Shown here in pieces: positions 48,367-56,372 of a stretch of DNA of 64,000 nt; position 1 is the stretch's first letter, and every line of letters starts with the position of its first letter. A program made the position numbers and the translations under genes. The stretch is from contig NZ_BOPG01000030.1 of assembly GCF_016863635.1 (NCBI RefSeq), forward strand, positions 62,001 to 126,000, written 5' to 3'. This DNA is from Virgisporangium aurantiacum (GTDB lineage: Bacteria > Actinomycetota > Actinomycetes > Mycobacteriales > Micromonosporaceae). The notes under the pieces were generated by a model. The model ran no database searches and was not told where the DNA came from. It saw only the letters and a program-made list of their open reading frames with translations.

Positions 48367-50613
48367 ATGCTTCTGCTCGGCAGCGCCAACACCGTGACGA
48401 TCGACGGGATCACCTGCTTCCCGGACGACGCCGACCGCTCGCAGTACTGGTACCTGCCCGCGCCGGTGCAACTGGCCCGCGACCGCAACGGGCGCCCGCG
48501 GCTGACCCTCATCCAGTACGTCGGCGCCGCCGACAACGCCCTCGACGACGGCGGCTTCCTGGTCTTCGAGGTCGACTGCAAGCTGGAACGCGACGTCGAG
48601 CGCCGCCTGCGCACCCGGTTACGGGCGATCGCGGGCGGCGACGTGCGGCTGAGCCCGGTGCAGTTCGACGAGGGAACCGTGCGGTGCATGGCGTTCGACC
48701 TCGACGGCCCGGGCGGAACCGTCGCGCCCGACGGCACGTTCCGCGTGGTCGAGAAGATCAGCGGTTCCACCACACCCTCGCTCGGCGGCGACAACAACGC
48801 CATCTTCACGCTGAAGCTGAGCAAGGAGGGCGCGATCATCATCCGCGAGACGTTGGCACAGGGCGGCCAGGTCCCGGTCGGCGCGCTGTACGACCTGAAG
48901 TACACCGGGCTGCGGCCCGCCCTCGACGTCACCATCACCGCCGACATGTCCCAGGTCTTCACGCAGTTCAGCGCGAGCCTCGAGGCGCAGATCTACTACG
49001 TGCGCGCCGGCATCGACGCGGGCTTCGAGAAGCTGGTGAAGGACGGCGCCATCAAGATCGTCGTGAAGAACTTCTCCACCGCGGAGGACCGCGCGGAGAA
49101 GGAGAAGTGGGCGCTCGACTTCTTCAAGGAGAACCTCCTCGCCCGCTACTTCGACCCGGTCCTGACGCCCGGAAAGCTGGCCGGCACGCCCGCGAGCGCC
49201 GCGCCGCTGAACGACGTCGTCGCCCTTGGCCAGAAGCTGAAGCCGCCGCAGCCACCGGCGCCGCCGAAGCCTCCCGCCGGTGCCGGCGCCCCGCCGGCCG
49301 CGCGACCACCCAGCACGACGCCGCAGCCGGGGGAGCCCGACCACGACTCCGGCGCGACGCCGGCACCGGGCCTGGCCGTGCCCCCGGAGGTGCCGGCGAC
49401 CGCCGACCAGGCGCCGAGCGTGGGCACCGGGGTCGGTGGCGGCAACCCGCAGGTACCCGCCGCCGGCGAGACCGGGCTGGGCTTCGACCCGGCGCCGATC
49501 GCGAACATCGGCAGCATCGCCAACCAGATCTCGCCGGTGAGCTTCAAGCTGAAGTTCATCCGCCAGGAGGAGCGGCGCACGCTGACGTTCGAGTACAACC
49601 GCGCCGAGGCGGTGCAGATGCCGTACACCGCGCAGGGCATGCTCGACGTCCTCACCCGCGACCTCGACCGGGCCGGGATGATCGTCTCGGTCGACCTCGA
49701 CGACGCGTTCTTCCGCAACTTCGACGTCGAGGTCGCCAAGCGCATCGACTTCGACCGGATCGGCCTGAACTCCGCGCAGATCGTGCTCGACTACGGCGAT
49801 CCGTCCGACCCGCGCCACCACAAGCACGCCGACCTGCTCTTCACCCGGTCGGATCCGGTGCCGACGGCACGGTCGTGGACGGTGGCGATGGCGAACATCC
49901 AGGCGACCGACTACCGGCGGCAGGTCGAGTACAACTTCGACCCGCAGAGCGACTGGGAGGGCGACCGGTTCGAGGTCGACCTCCCGCCCGAGCTCACCGA
50001 CGACCGGCGCTACGAGATCAACCCGTACGAGCACCTGAACTTCCTGGAGATCGAGGTGCGGCCCGACCCGCTGCTCGACTGGGGCATCGTCGAGGAGATC
50101 ACCGCGACGATCACGGTCGAGGGCGCCGGCGCCACTGCCCCGCGCAGGACGATGCGCTTCCGCGCCGGTGACCCGCCGCGCCGGTGGCGGGTGCGCACCC
50201 CGGTGCGCCGCGGCGCCGACGGCACCCGGATCGCCCAGCGCTACGACACCGAACTGCGGTACCGGCTGGTCGGCGGCGGCGAGCGGACCGTGATCAGCGC
50301 CGTGCCGGTCTCGGGCGACGTGCTGAACCTGCCGAACCCGTTCGCCGGCACGCTCGTGCTGGAGATCCGGCCGATGCTGCCGGCCGGCGTGCAGATGGCG
50401 ATCCTGGATCTCCTCTACGTCGACGGCGCGTACCGGCGCACCGTCTCGCTGGAGTTCACCCCGGAATCGGGCCGGCAGACGCGTCAGCACCGGATCGCGA
50501 TCCCCGACCAGACCAAGCGCCGGTACACCTACACGATCACGCTGATCACGGCCAGCACGGTGACGGAGAAGCAGCCCGTCGAGACCGACAACCCGCGAAT
50601 CTTCGTGAGCTGA
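48367..50613 (+). CDS. Large beta-rich protein with Pro-rich linker and Ig-like modules, fifth of five
   Basis: A 748-aa protein. Residues 12-51 are the cluster module (GITCFPDDADRSQYWYLPAP, then GRPRLTLIQY), followed by GGFLVFEVDCKL and the LRPALDVTITADM region. After a charged helical part there is an 85-residue Pro/Gly/Ala-rich linker (about 285-370, KPPQPPAPPKPPAGAGAPP). The second half has beta-sandwich repeats with strands such as LNSAQIVLDYGDPSDPR and AGVQMAILDLLYVDGAY. ACCGGAGGAGTGAC precedes the ATG. It is 15 bases upstream of the first caspase gene, linking the large proteins with the peptidases in one operon. Confidence 0.5.
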   Translation: MLLLGSANTVTIDGITCFPDDADRSQYWYLPAPVQLARDRNGRPRLTLIQYVGAADNALDDGGFLVFEVDCKLERDVERRLRTRLRAIAGGDVRLSPVQFDEGTVRCMAFDLDGPGGTVAPDGTFRVVEKISGSTTPSLGGDNNAIFTLKLSKEGAIIIRETLAQGGQVPVGALYDLKYTGLRPALDVTITADMSQVFTQFSASLEAQIYYVRAGIDAGFEKLVKDGAIKIVVKNFSTAEDRAEKEKWALDFFKENLLARYFDPVLTPGKLAGTPASAAPLNDVVALGQKLKPPQPPAPPKPPAGAGAPPAARPPSTTPQPGEPDHDSGATPAPGLAVPPEVPATADQAPSVGTGVGGGNPQVPAAGETGLGFDPAPIANIGSIANQISPVSFKLKFIRQEERRTLTFEYNRAEAVQMPYTAQGMLDVLTRDLDRAGMIVSVDLDDAFFRNFDVEVAKRIDFDRIGLNSAQIVLDYGDPSDPRHHKHADLLFTRSDPVPTARSWTVAMANIQATDYRRQVEYNFDPQSDWEGDRFEVDLPPELTDDRRYEINPYEHLNFLEIEVRPDPLLDWGIVEEITATITVEGAGATAPRRTMRFRAGDPPRRWRVRTPVRRGADGTRIAQRYDTELRYRLVGGGERTVISAVPVSGDVLNLPNPFAGTLVLEIRPMLPAGVQMAILDLLYVDGAYRRTVSLEFTPESGRQTRQHRIAIPDQTKRRYTYTITLITASTVTEKQPVETDNPRIFVS

Positions 50614-50628
50614 GCCGGGAGGCATCAG

Positions 50629-51549
50629 ATGACCAAACGTGCCCTCGTGGTCGGCATCAACGACTACTCGCGACAGCGCCGGCGCACCGAGGAACTGGGC
50701 CTGGCGTGGCCGACCCTGCACGGCTGCGTGAACGACGCCCGGGACATGTACGCCCTGCTGGTCAACGGCTTCGGGTTCGAACAGGTGCACCTGCTGCTCG
50801 ACCAGCGCGCCACCCGCGACCGGATCCTCGGCACGCTGCGCGCCCTCGTCGACGCGTCGACCGCCGGCGACGTCCTCTGCTTCTACTACTCCGGGCACGG
50901 CGGGATCCTGCCCGCGTCGAGGGACCCGCTGAACACCCGCTACTACGAGGCCATCATCCCCGCCGTCGGCGACTGGATCTTCGACACGCGGCTCGCGCAG
51001 ATGGCCGACCTGCTCCGGCCGGGCGAGGTCAACTTCACGCTCATCATGGACAGCTGCCACTCCGGCGGGCTGCACCAGGCGGACGCCGCGGCACAGGCCA
51101 TCCCGCGCAGCGTCCCCTTCGATCCGGACGTGTCCAAGGTGATCGGCCACATCCAGACGCTGATCCCGTGCGGCGCGTGCCTGCCGCCCGGCGCGTCCGA
51201 CATGAACGGCAACGTCAGCAACCCGGTCGTCTCCGGACCCGGCTTCACCGACCTCGACACCGACCCGGACAAGACGCTGGTGGCCTCGGCCAAGGCCACG
51301 CTGCTCTCCGCCTGCCAGTACTGGCAGACCGCGCTCGAAGTGGACGGCCACGGCCTGTTCACCGGCGCGATCCTCGAAACCGTCAACCGCTGCAACTACG
51401 ACGAGACGTACACCGACTTCCTCGACGCGGTGCGCGAGCGGGCCGCCGCGGCCGCCACCCGGCACCGGCACGTGCAGGAACCACAGTTGTACGGCCAGCT
51501 CGGGCGGATGGACGAAGGTTTCCTGCAGGCCTGGAACACCTCGGAGTGA
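50629..51549 (+). CDS. Caspase-like (peptidase C14) protein A
   Basis: A 306-aa single-domain metacaspase-type peptidase. TKRALVVGINDYS opens the fold, DVLCFYYSGHGG carries catalytic His90 and FTLIMDSCHSGGLH catalytic Cys143. The acidic S1 pocket cannot be placed reliably; metacaspases of this kind usually cut after Arg or Lys. No other domain is attached, but the last 15 residues, RMDEGFLQAWNTSE, closely match the end of the second caspase. GGGAGGCATCAG precedes the ATG, 15 bases after the fifth large protein. Expected to be a cytoplasmic effector or processing enzyme acting with the large proteins. Confidence 0.85.
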   Translation: MTKRALVVGINDYSRQRRRTEELGLAWPTLHGCVNDARDMYALLVNGFGFEQVHLLLDQRATRDRILGTLRALVDASTAGDVLCFYYSGHGGILPASRDPLNTRYYEAIIPAVGDWIFDTRLAQMADLLRPGEVNFTLIMDSCHSGGLHQADAAAQAIPRSVPFDPDVSKVIGHIQTLIPCGACLPPGASDMNGNVSNPVVSGPGFTDLDTDPDKTLVASAKATLLSACQYWQTALEVDGHGLFTGAILETVNRCNYDETYTDFLDAVRERAAAAATRHRHVQEPQLYGQLGRMDEGFLQAWNTSE

Positions 51550-51553
51550 GAAG

Positions 51554-52498
51554 ATGACGAAACGCGCCGTCGTTGTGGGCATCAACGACTACTCGATCCA
51601 GGACCCCAGCGGCGGGCTGAACCTGAACTGCTGCGTGTCCGACGCGACGATGTTCTACCACACGCTGGTCGACTCGTTCGACGTGAAGCCGGCCGACATC
51701 TACTACTACGCCGACCGTTCGGCGACCCGCGACACCATCCTGCGCGCCGTCTCCTACATCACGAGCATCGCCGAGCCGGGTGACGTCGCGGTGTTCTACT
51801 ACTCCGGCCACGGGGCCCGGGTCCGGGCCGACTCCGGCCACCGCGACGTCGACTCCTACTACGAGGCGCTCGTGCCCGCGGCGGGCGACTTCATCACCGA
51901 CTGGGACTTCGCCCGCGTCGCCGACTCGCTGCGCCCGGAGGTCTGCAACTTCACGCTGGTGATCGACGCGTGCCACTCCGGCGGGCTGCACGACACCGAC
52001 AACACCGTCACGAAGGTGCGGAGCCTGCGGTACTCCGACGAGCTGATCGACCTGATCTGCTCGAAACTGCGGACGCTGATCCCCGTCGGGATCTGCCTGC
52101 CGCTCGCCGCGCACCAGCAACTCGCGGGCAACGTCTCGCACGTGCGGCGCGCCGACGACGGGACCATCGACCTCGACGAGGACCTCGACCGGGTGCTGGT
52201 GCGGGCGTCCCGGTCGACGCTGCTGTCCGGCTGCCGGTACGACGAGTCGACGTGGGAGTCCTCGACCCTGGGGCACGGGTTGATGACCCAGGCGCTGCTC
52301 GACGCGTTCAACCGGTCCACGAACACGCAACCGAGCTACCGCGAGGTGCAGGACGACCTCCGGAGCGCGGTGCGGCAGCTGCTGGAGAAACACATCCTGC
52401 CGACCAGGCCCGGTGTCACCCAGACACCCCAGCTCCGCGGCCAGGACAACCGCATGGACGAAGGGTTCCTCGACGGGTGGACGTTCACCCCGGCGTGA
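51554..52498 (+). CDS. Caspase-like (peptidase C14) protein B
   Basis: A 314-aa paralog of the preceding caspase. TKRAVVVGINDYS, VAVFYYSGHGARV (His86) and FTLVIDACHSGGLH (Cys140) give an intact catalytic dyad. It differs in the His-containing loop (ADSGHRDVDSYYEA) and in an acidic insert (DGTIDLDEDLDRVL). It ends RMDEGFLDGWTFTPA, sharing RMDEGFL and a Trp with caspase A, a tail not needed for the fold and perhaps a docking or autocleavage element. It starts four bases after caspase A and its stop overlaps the next gene (GTGA), so three genes are translated as a block. Confidence 0.85.
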   Translation: MTKRAVVVGINDYSIQDPSGGLNLNCCVSDATMFYHTLVDSFDVKPADIYYYADRSATRDTILRAVSYITSIAEPGDVAVFYYSGHGARVRADSGHRDVDSYYEALVPAAGDFITDWDFARVADSLRPEVCNFTLVIDACHSGGLHDTDNTVTKVRSLRYSDELIDLICSKLRTLIPVGICLPLAAHQQLAGNVSHVRRADDGTIDLDEDLDRVLVRASRSTLLSGCRYDESTWESSTLGHGLMTQALLDAFNRSTNTQPSYREVQDDLRSAVRQLLEKHILPTRPGVTQTPQLRGQDNRMDEGFLDGWTFTPA

Positions 52499-53448
52499 CG
52501 ACCGGCGCCCCGGTGGCCGACCGGGCCGCGGCCAGCCTGGAGACGGTCCTCGCCGGTGTCCGGGGTTCCCGCCTGCCCGAGGTGGCGTGGCGGTCCAGCC
52601 GGCTGACCGCCGACGGCTTCCCGGTCGAGCTGACCTTCGTGACCGGCGAGCCCGGGTCGGTGCGGTACGCGGCCGAGGTCGCCGGCCCCGAGACGCCCGG
52701 CGCCGACCGGCTGGGCATCGCCGCCGCGGTGCTCGACCGGCTCGGTCATCCGCTGCCGCCCGCGGTGGCCGGTGCGCTCGGTCGGATGCAGGCCGACCGG
52801 CCGTTGCGGTGGGGCGCCTGGGTCGGCGTACGCCACGGCCCGGCCGGCGCGGGCGACACCGGCGGCGACACCGGCGGCGACACCGGCGGCGACAGCGCCA
52901 AGGTGTACGTGGAGGTGCCACCCGGCGGCGGCGCACCGCCCGGGTGGGTGGCGCCGCGCCCGGGCGGGCCGCTGCGCCTGCGGATGATCGGCTACGAGCC
53001 GGACCGGCACCGGGTGGAGTACTACTACCGGCTCTGGCGGCTGGACGTCCCAGTGCTCGCGGAGCTCCTCCGGCTCGGCGGTTCGCGGGCCGCCCTCGGT
53101 GACGTGGTGGCCGTCCTGCGCCTGCTGGCCGGCCAACCGGCGGACGGCCCGCCGGGTCCGCTACCCGCCGCGCGCTTCGGCTGCAGCGTCGCGCTGCGGC
53201 CCGCGGCCGGCGGTCCGGTCGAGGTGGCCGTGTTCGCGGCGGCGCCGGACCTGGCCGGCGACGACCGCCGCACCCGGGCGGGGGTCGACGCGGTGCTCGA
53301 CCGCCGCGGCTGGGACCTGCCCGGCTACAAACTCCTGACGGACGGCGCGGTGAACCGGAGCGCGCCCCGCCACGGCATGCTCGGCGTCGCCGCGGTCGGC
53401 GGACGGATCGCTCTCTCGGTGGGTCTCTCCGCTTCCGGCGCCGGTTGA
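52495..53448 (+). CDS. Unknown protein translationally coupled to caspase B
   Basis: A 317-aa protein starting with GTG inside the caspase B stop (GTGA). It alternates strands and helices in a regular way: VELTFVTGEPGSVRYAAEV, KVYVEVPPG, LRLRMIGYEPDRHRVEYYYRL, RFGCSVALRPAAGG, VEVAVFAAAPDLAG and MLGVAAVGGRIALSVGL. A strand with Lys-x-Tyr followed by an RxEYYYR strand is faintly like ABBA-type beta/alpha barrels, but this is speculation. A Gly-Asp-Thr-Gly linker comes from a 12-base repeat (52852-52896). No signal or membrane segment. The coupling suggests a substrate, inhibitor or partner of the caspases. Confidence 0.5.
   Translation: MTTGAPVADRAAASLETVLAGVRGSRLPEVAWRSSRLTADGFPVELTFVTGEPGSVRYAAEVAGPETPGADRLGIAAAVLDRLGHPLPPAVAGALGRMQADRPLRWGAWVGVRHGPAGAGDTGGDTGGDTGGDSAKVYVEVPPGGGAPPGWVAPRPGGPLRLRMIGYEPDRHRVEYYYRLWRLDVPVLAELLRLGGSRAALGDVVAVLRLLAGQPADGPPGPLPAARFGCSVALRPAAGGPVEVAVFAAAPDLAGDDRRTRAGVDAVLDRRGWDLPGYKLLTDGAVNRSAPRHGMLGVAAVGGRIALSVGLSASGAG
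52852..52896 (+). repeat. 12-base coding minisatellite
   Basis: GGCGACACCGGC repeated three times exactly plus nine bases of a fourth unit, coding GDTG units in frame. Confidence 0.85.
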
Positions 53449-53599
53449 CACCGCCGGTCGTGCCGGAGGAGGTCCGCGACCGTTTCGCCGGTGCTGTGGA
53501 CGGAGCGCGGCCCTCGATGCGTCGTACGGGGTGACAACGCGCGCCGGTGCCGATCGGAGCCGTACGCGAGCGCCCACGACCATCACCCTGGAGGAGACC

Positions 53600-54616
53600 G
53601 TGCCCGTCCTCAGACGGATCAGTTCGCTGGTGGCAATTGTCGTCCTCGGTTCGTTGATCGTCCCGGAACCGGCAGGCGCGCACCCGGGTCCGGTTGCAAA
53701 GTGCGAGATCAACCGGTTGGCCGAGCCCGTGAACTGGTCGATGAGCATCGTCACCGGCGTGGACCCCAGCGGTCGATACGTCGCCGGCCGGGGGTATCCC
53801 GCCGACCCATGGAGCGACCTGATCCGCTATCCGGTGATCTGGGATGGCGGCGTGCCGACCGCCGTCCCAATTCCGGGTATCGACCAGAACCTGAACGACG
53901 TCAACTCCGCCGGCGTCGCCGTGGGGACAAGCTACGACCCCGATTCCTGGGAACCCCTGTCCCCGTGGGCCTACGTCGACGGTCGGCTGCGGCCGTTGCC
54001 CGGGGTCGAGTCCGGCGACGCCAGCGGCATCAACGAGCACGGCGCCGTCTCCGGCAACCGGGCCGACGGTGTCCCGGTCTGGTGGCCGTCCCCTACTTCC
54101 GATCCGCGGAAACTGCCGTCCCCCGACGGTGCCCTGTGGGTCCGCACGTTCGACATCGATGACGACGGCACCATCGTCGGCGTCTTCGTCGACCGGGACG
54201 ACCACGACCGTGGCATCGCCTGGCTGCCCGACGGGACGTTCACCGTCCTGTCGCCCCCGGCAGGTCTCGGGCCGGCGACCGCCGCGTTCAACATCCGCAA
54301 CGGGTGGATCAGCGGCTGGGCCGGCAGCCCTACCGGGCCCGTGACGGTGCGTTGGCATCTCAGGTCCGGTGCGACGGACGTCATCCCGCAGTTCCGGTAC
54401 GTGAGCGTTGGGGTCAACGCCGCCGGATGGCTGGCCGGCAGCGGCATGACCGGTTCGGCGTTGCTCGTCTCCGACACCGGTGACCTGAGCCTGCCAGGTC
54501 TGGTTGACGAGCCCGACGACATCGCGTTGGGGCTCAGCGACTCCGGACGGGTGATCGGAGGCCAGGCGACGGACAAGGAGGGTCAGCTTCGCGCCGTCCG
54601 CTGGATCTGCGGGTGA
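53600..54616 (+). CDS. Secreted HAF-repeat-like protein
   Basis: A 338-aa exported protein. The signal peptide is VPVLRRISSLVAIVVLGSLI with cleavage near AGA-HPG. The mature part has repeated units of about 45 residues such as DVNSAGVAVGTSYDP, GINEHGAVSGNRADG, DIDDDGTIVGVFVDRDD and GLSDSGRVIGGQATD, the N-x-x-G-x-V/I-x-G pattern of extracellular HAF repeats, probably a beta-propeller. GTG 53600 follows GGAGGAGACC. Its stop overlaps the GTG of the sigma factor gene by four bases, so it is the first gene of a coupled SigE-type operon and may be part of the signal it senses. Confidence 0.65.
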   Translation: MPVLRRISSLVAIVVLGSLIVPEPAGAHPGPVAKCEINRLAEPVNWSMSIVTGVDPSGRYVAGRGYPADPWSDLIRYPVIWDGGVPTAVPIPGIDQNLNDVNSAGVAVGTSYDPDSWEPLSPWAYVDGRLRPLPGVESGDASGINEHGAVSGNRADGVPVWWPSPTSDPRKLPSPDGALWVRTFDIDDDGTIVGVFVDRDDHDRGIAWLPDGTFTVLSPPAGLGPATAAFNIRNGWISGWAGSPTGPVTVRWHLRSGATDVIPQFRYVSVGVNAAGWLAGSGMTGSALLVSDTGDLSLPGLVDEPDDIALGLSDSGRVIGGQATDKEGQLRAVRWICG

Positions 54617-55110
54617 CGTTCGAAGAGTACGTGCAGCGTCGCGGTGCCGCGCTGGTGCGGGTGGCGCGGCTGATCTGCCGTGACGCGAGCCTCGCCGAGG
54701 ACCTGGTCCAGGAGGTGTTGGGACATGCGTATCCGCGCTGGTCGAAGATCGTACGCAGCGATGATCCGGACATGTACCTGCGCCGGATGCTGGTGAACGC
54801 GAACATATCACGGTGGCGACGGCGGTCGGCGCGCGAGGCGGTCGGCGCGGTACCGGCCGATCGCCCGGATCGGGCCGACATCGGCGCCGACGTGGCCGAA
54901 CGGGACGCGCTGTGGCGGCTGATCGTGACGCTGCCCGACCGGCAACGCGCGACCGTGGTCCTGCGCTACTACGAGGATCTCGACGACGCACGGATCGCCG
55001 AGATCCTCGGATGCTCGACCAGCACCGTACGCAGCAACGCCATGCGGGCGATGACCACGCTACGAGCCCGGCTCGACCTGCCGATCCGACCCGTGGGGAG
55101 TCAGTCATGA
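54613..55110 (+). CDS. SigE-family RNA polymerase sigma factor (ECF)
   Basis: A 165-aa ECF sigma factor. Region 2 is FEEYVQRRGAALVRVARLIC, then AEDLVQEVLGHAYPRW; region 4 is LWRLIVTLPDRQRATVVLRYYEDLDDARIAEIL, followed by CSTSTVRSNAMRAM, the actinobacterial SigE-70 family pattern. GTG 54613 lies in the stop of the secreted HAF-like gene and its own stop overlaps the next gene (ATGA), so the three are coupled. The downstream membrane protein is the likely anti-sigma or sensor partner. A promoter target cannot be read from the sequence. Confidence 0.85.
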   Translation: MTFEEYVQRRGAALVRVARLICRDASLAEDLVQEVLGHAYPRWSKIVRSDDPDMYLRRMLVNANISRWRRRSAREAVGAVPADRPDRADIGADVAERDALWRLIVTLPDRQRATVVLRYYEDLDDARIAEILGCSTSTVRSNAMRAMTTLRARLDLPIRPVGSQS

Positions 55111-56351
55111 ATGAGTTCGAGACGCGGGTCTCCACCGTGTTGCGTGACCACGCCGATGGTGAGGTGGACGTGCGGGCGCTGACCGCCGGGGCGATCGGCG
55201 TCGGGATCCGTCGGGAGCGGCGGCGACGCGTGGGGCGGATCGCCGCCGGCGGGCTCGCTCTGACCGTGCTGGCCGTTGCGGTGGTCGGCGGGTCGAGGTG
55301 GTTGCCCGGTCGCTCCGGGCAGGGCTCGGCGCCGGTCGCGTCCACGTCGCAGAGCGGACAACCGGCGGGGCCCGTGCTGGTGTACCAGCGCCCGACCTAC
55401 GATCCGGGCACGCGGGCCTGGGCCGGCGTGCCGACACCACCCCTGGATGCCGCCGCCCCGTCGGCCGTGCAGGACCCCGCGACCGTGGGGACGGCCGGGC
55501 TGGTCCACTTCTCGTTCGCGTCGGAGGCCGGGCTCGGTGCGGCCACCACCGTGACCTATCAGACCGGCCCGCTGTGGGGCGTCGAGCGGGCACAGATCGA
55601 GGCCGGTCCCGGCTGCGGTTGCGTATTCGAACTGAGCCGCTCCCGGCCGGGGACCGGCCCGACGCACGCCGCGTTCCTCGACGGCGCGCGGTCGCGGCCG
55701 GTTGTCGTCGGTACGGTGGCCGGCACCTACCACTTCTTCGAGCCGTGCGACGGGTGCGGGCCGGTCCGGGACGGCGTCGGCACGCTGGTGTGGCAACCGG
55801 CGCCCGGCCTGTGGGCGCTGCTGAACATCGGGGGCGGCGAGGCCCGGGCGGTGCAGGCCGCCGGTGGCCTGCGGCTCGATCGCACCTACCGGGTGGTCGT
55901 CCCGTACCGGTTGGCCACGGTGCCGGCCGGTACCACGGTCCAGAACGCCGTGATGACTTTCCAGGGCGGCATGGTCACATCGGGTTCACACGTCGGCGCC
56001 ACCGTGGAGAACAGCGTCGCCGTTCGCTCGGGGCCCCGGGCGGCCATGGTCGGTGGGGGCAACACGGTGCTTCCCCCGATGGGACCGGGCGTGACGAACG
56101 AGGTGACGACCATCAACGGGAATCCGGCAATCATCAGCACGAGCCCCTACTGCGATTTCGACGACCGGTCATCGGAGTGCACCCGGGTCACCGTGCCGAA
56201 GGTGATCGTGATGATCGATCTCGGCCAGACCATCGTCGCCCTGTCGAACTGGGGCAACATCGACCGGGTCGCTGTTCTCGCCGCCGCTGCCGCGCTGACC
56301 GACCTGTACACCGATGACCTCGCCGAATGGCCGACGTCTCCGCTGCCCTGA
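55107..56351 (+). CDS. Single-pass membrane protein, probable partner of the SigE-type sigma factor
   Basis: A 414-aa protein: 40-residue cytoplasmic part (FETRVSTVLRDHADGEVDVR ends in RRERRRR), one membrane segment (about 43-62) and a 350-residue outside domain. That domain has paired cysteines (GPGCGCVFEL, CDGCGPVRDG, CDFDDRSSEC) and strand-rich repeats. The FETRV...LRDHAD opening is standard for proteins encoded after SigE-type sigma factors in Micromonosporaceae and Streptomyces, which are thought to be their regulators. It has no zinc-binding anti-sigma motif. ATGA overlap with the sigma gene supports joint function. Confidence 0.65.
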   Translation: MNEFETRVSTVLRDHADGEVDVRALTAGAIGVGIRRERRRRVGRIAAGGLALTVLAVAVVGGSRWLPGRSGQGSAPVASTSQSGQPAGPVLVYQRPTYDPGTRAWAGVPTPPLDAAAPSAVQDPATVGTAGLVHFSFASEAGLGAATTVTYQTGPLWGVERAQIEAGPGCGCVFELSRSRPGTGPTHAAFLDGARSRPVVVGTVAGTYHFFEPCDGCGPVRDGVGTLVWQPAPGLWALLNIGGGEARAVQAAGGLRLDRTYRVVVPYRLATVPAGTTVQNAVMTFQGGMVTSGSHVGATVENSVAVRSGPRAAMVGGGNTVLPPMGPGVTNEVTTINGNPAIISTSPYCDFDDRSSECTRVTVPKVIVMIDLGQTIVALSNWGNIDRVAVLAAAAALTDLYTDDLAEWPTSPLP

Positions 56352-56372
56352 ACGGCGCCCGGACCGCGGTGA

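Noticed and set aside
38852..50613. Phage tail or contractile injection system
   Set aside because: No sheath, tube, baseplate, AAA ATPase or LysM genes are present, and the Ig-like repeats alone are not enough.
51383..55345. 1320-codon minus-strand frame across caspase B to the sigma operon
   Set aside because: It spans several clearly coding plus-strand genes and contains only shadow-like Arg/Pro/Ser-rich sequence.
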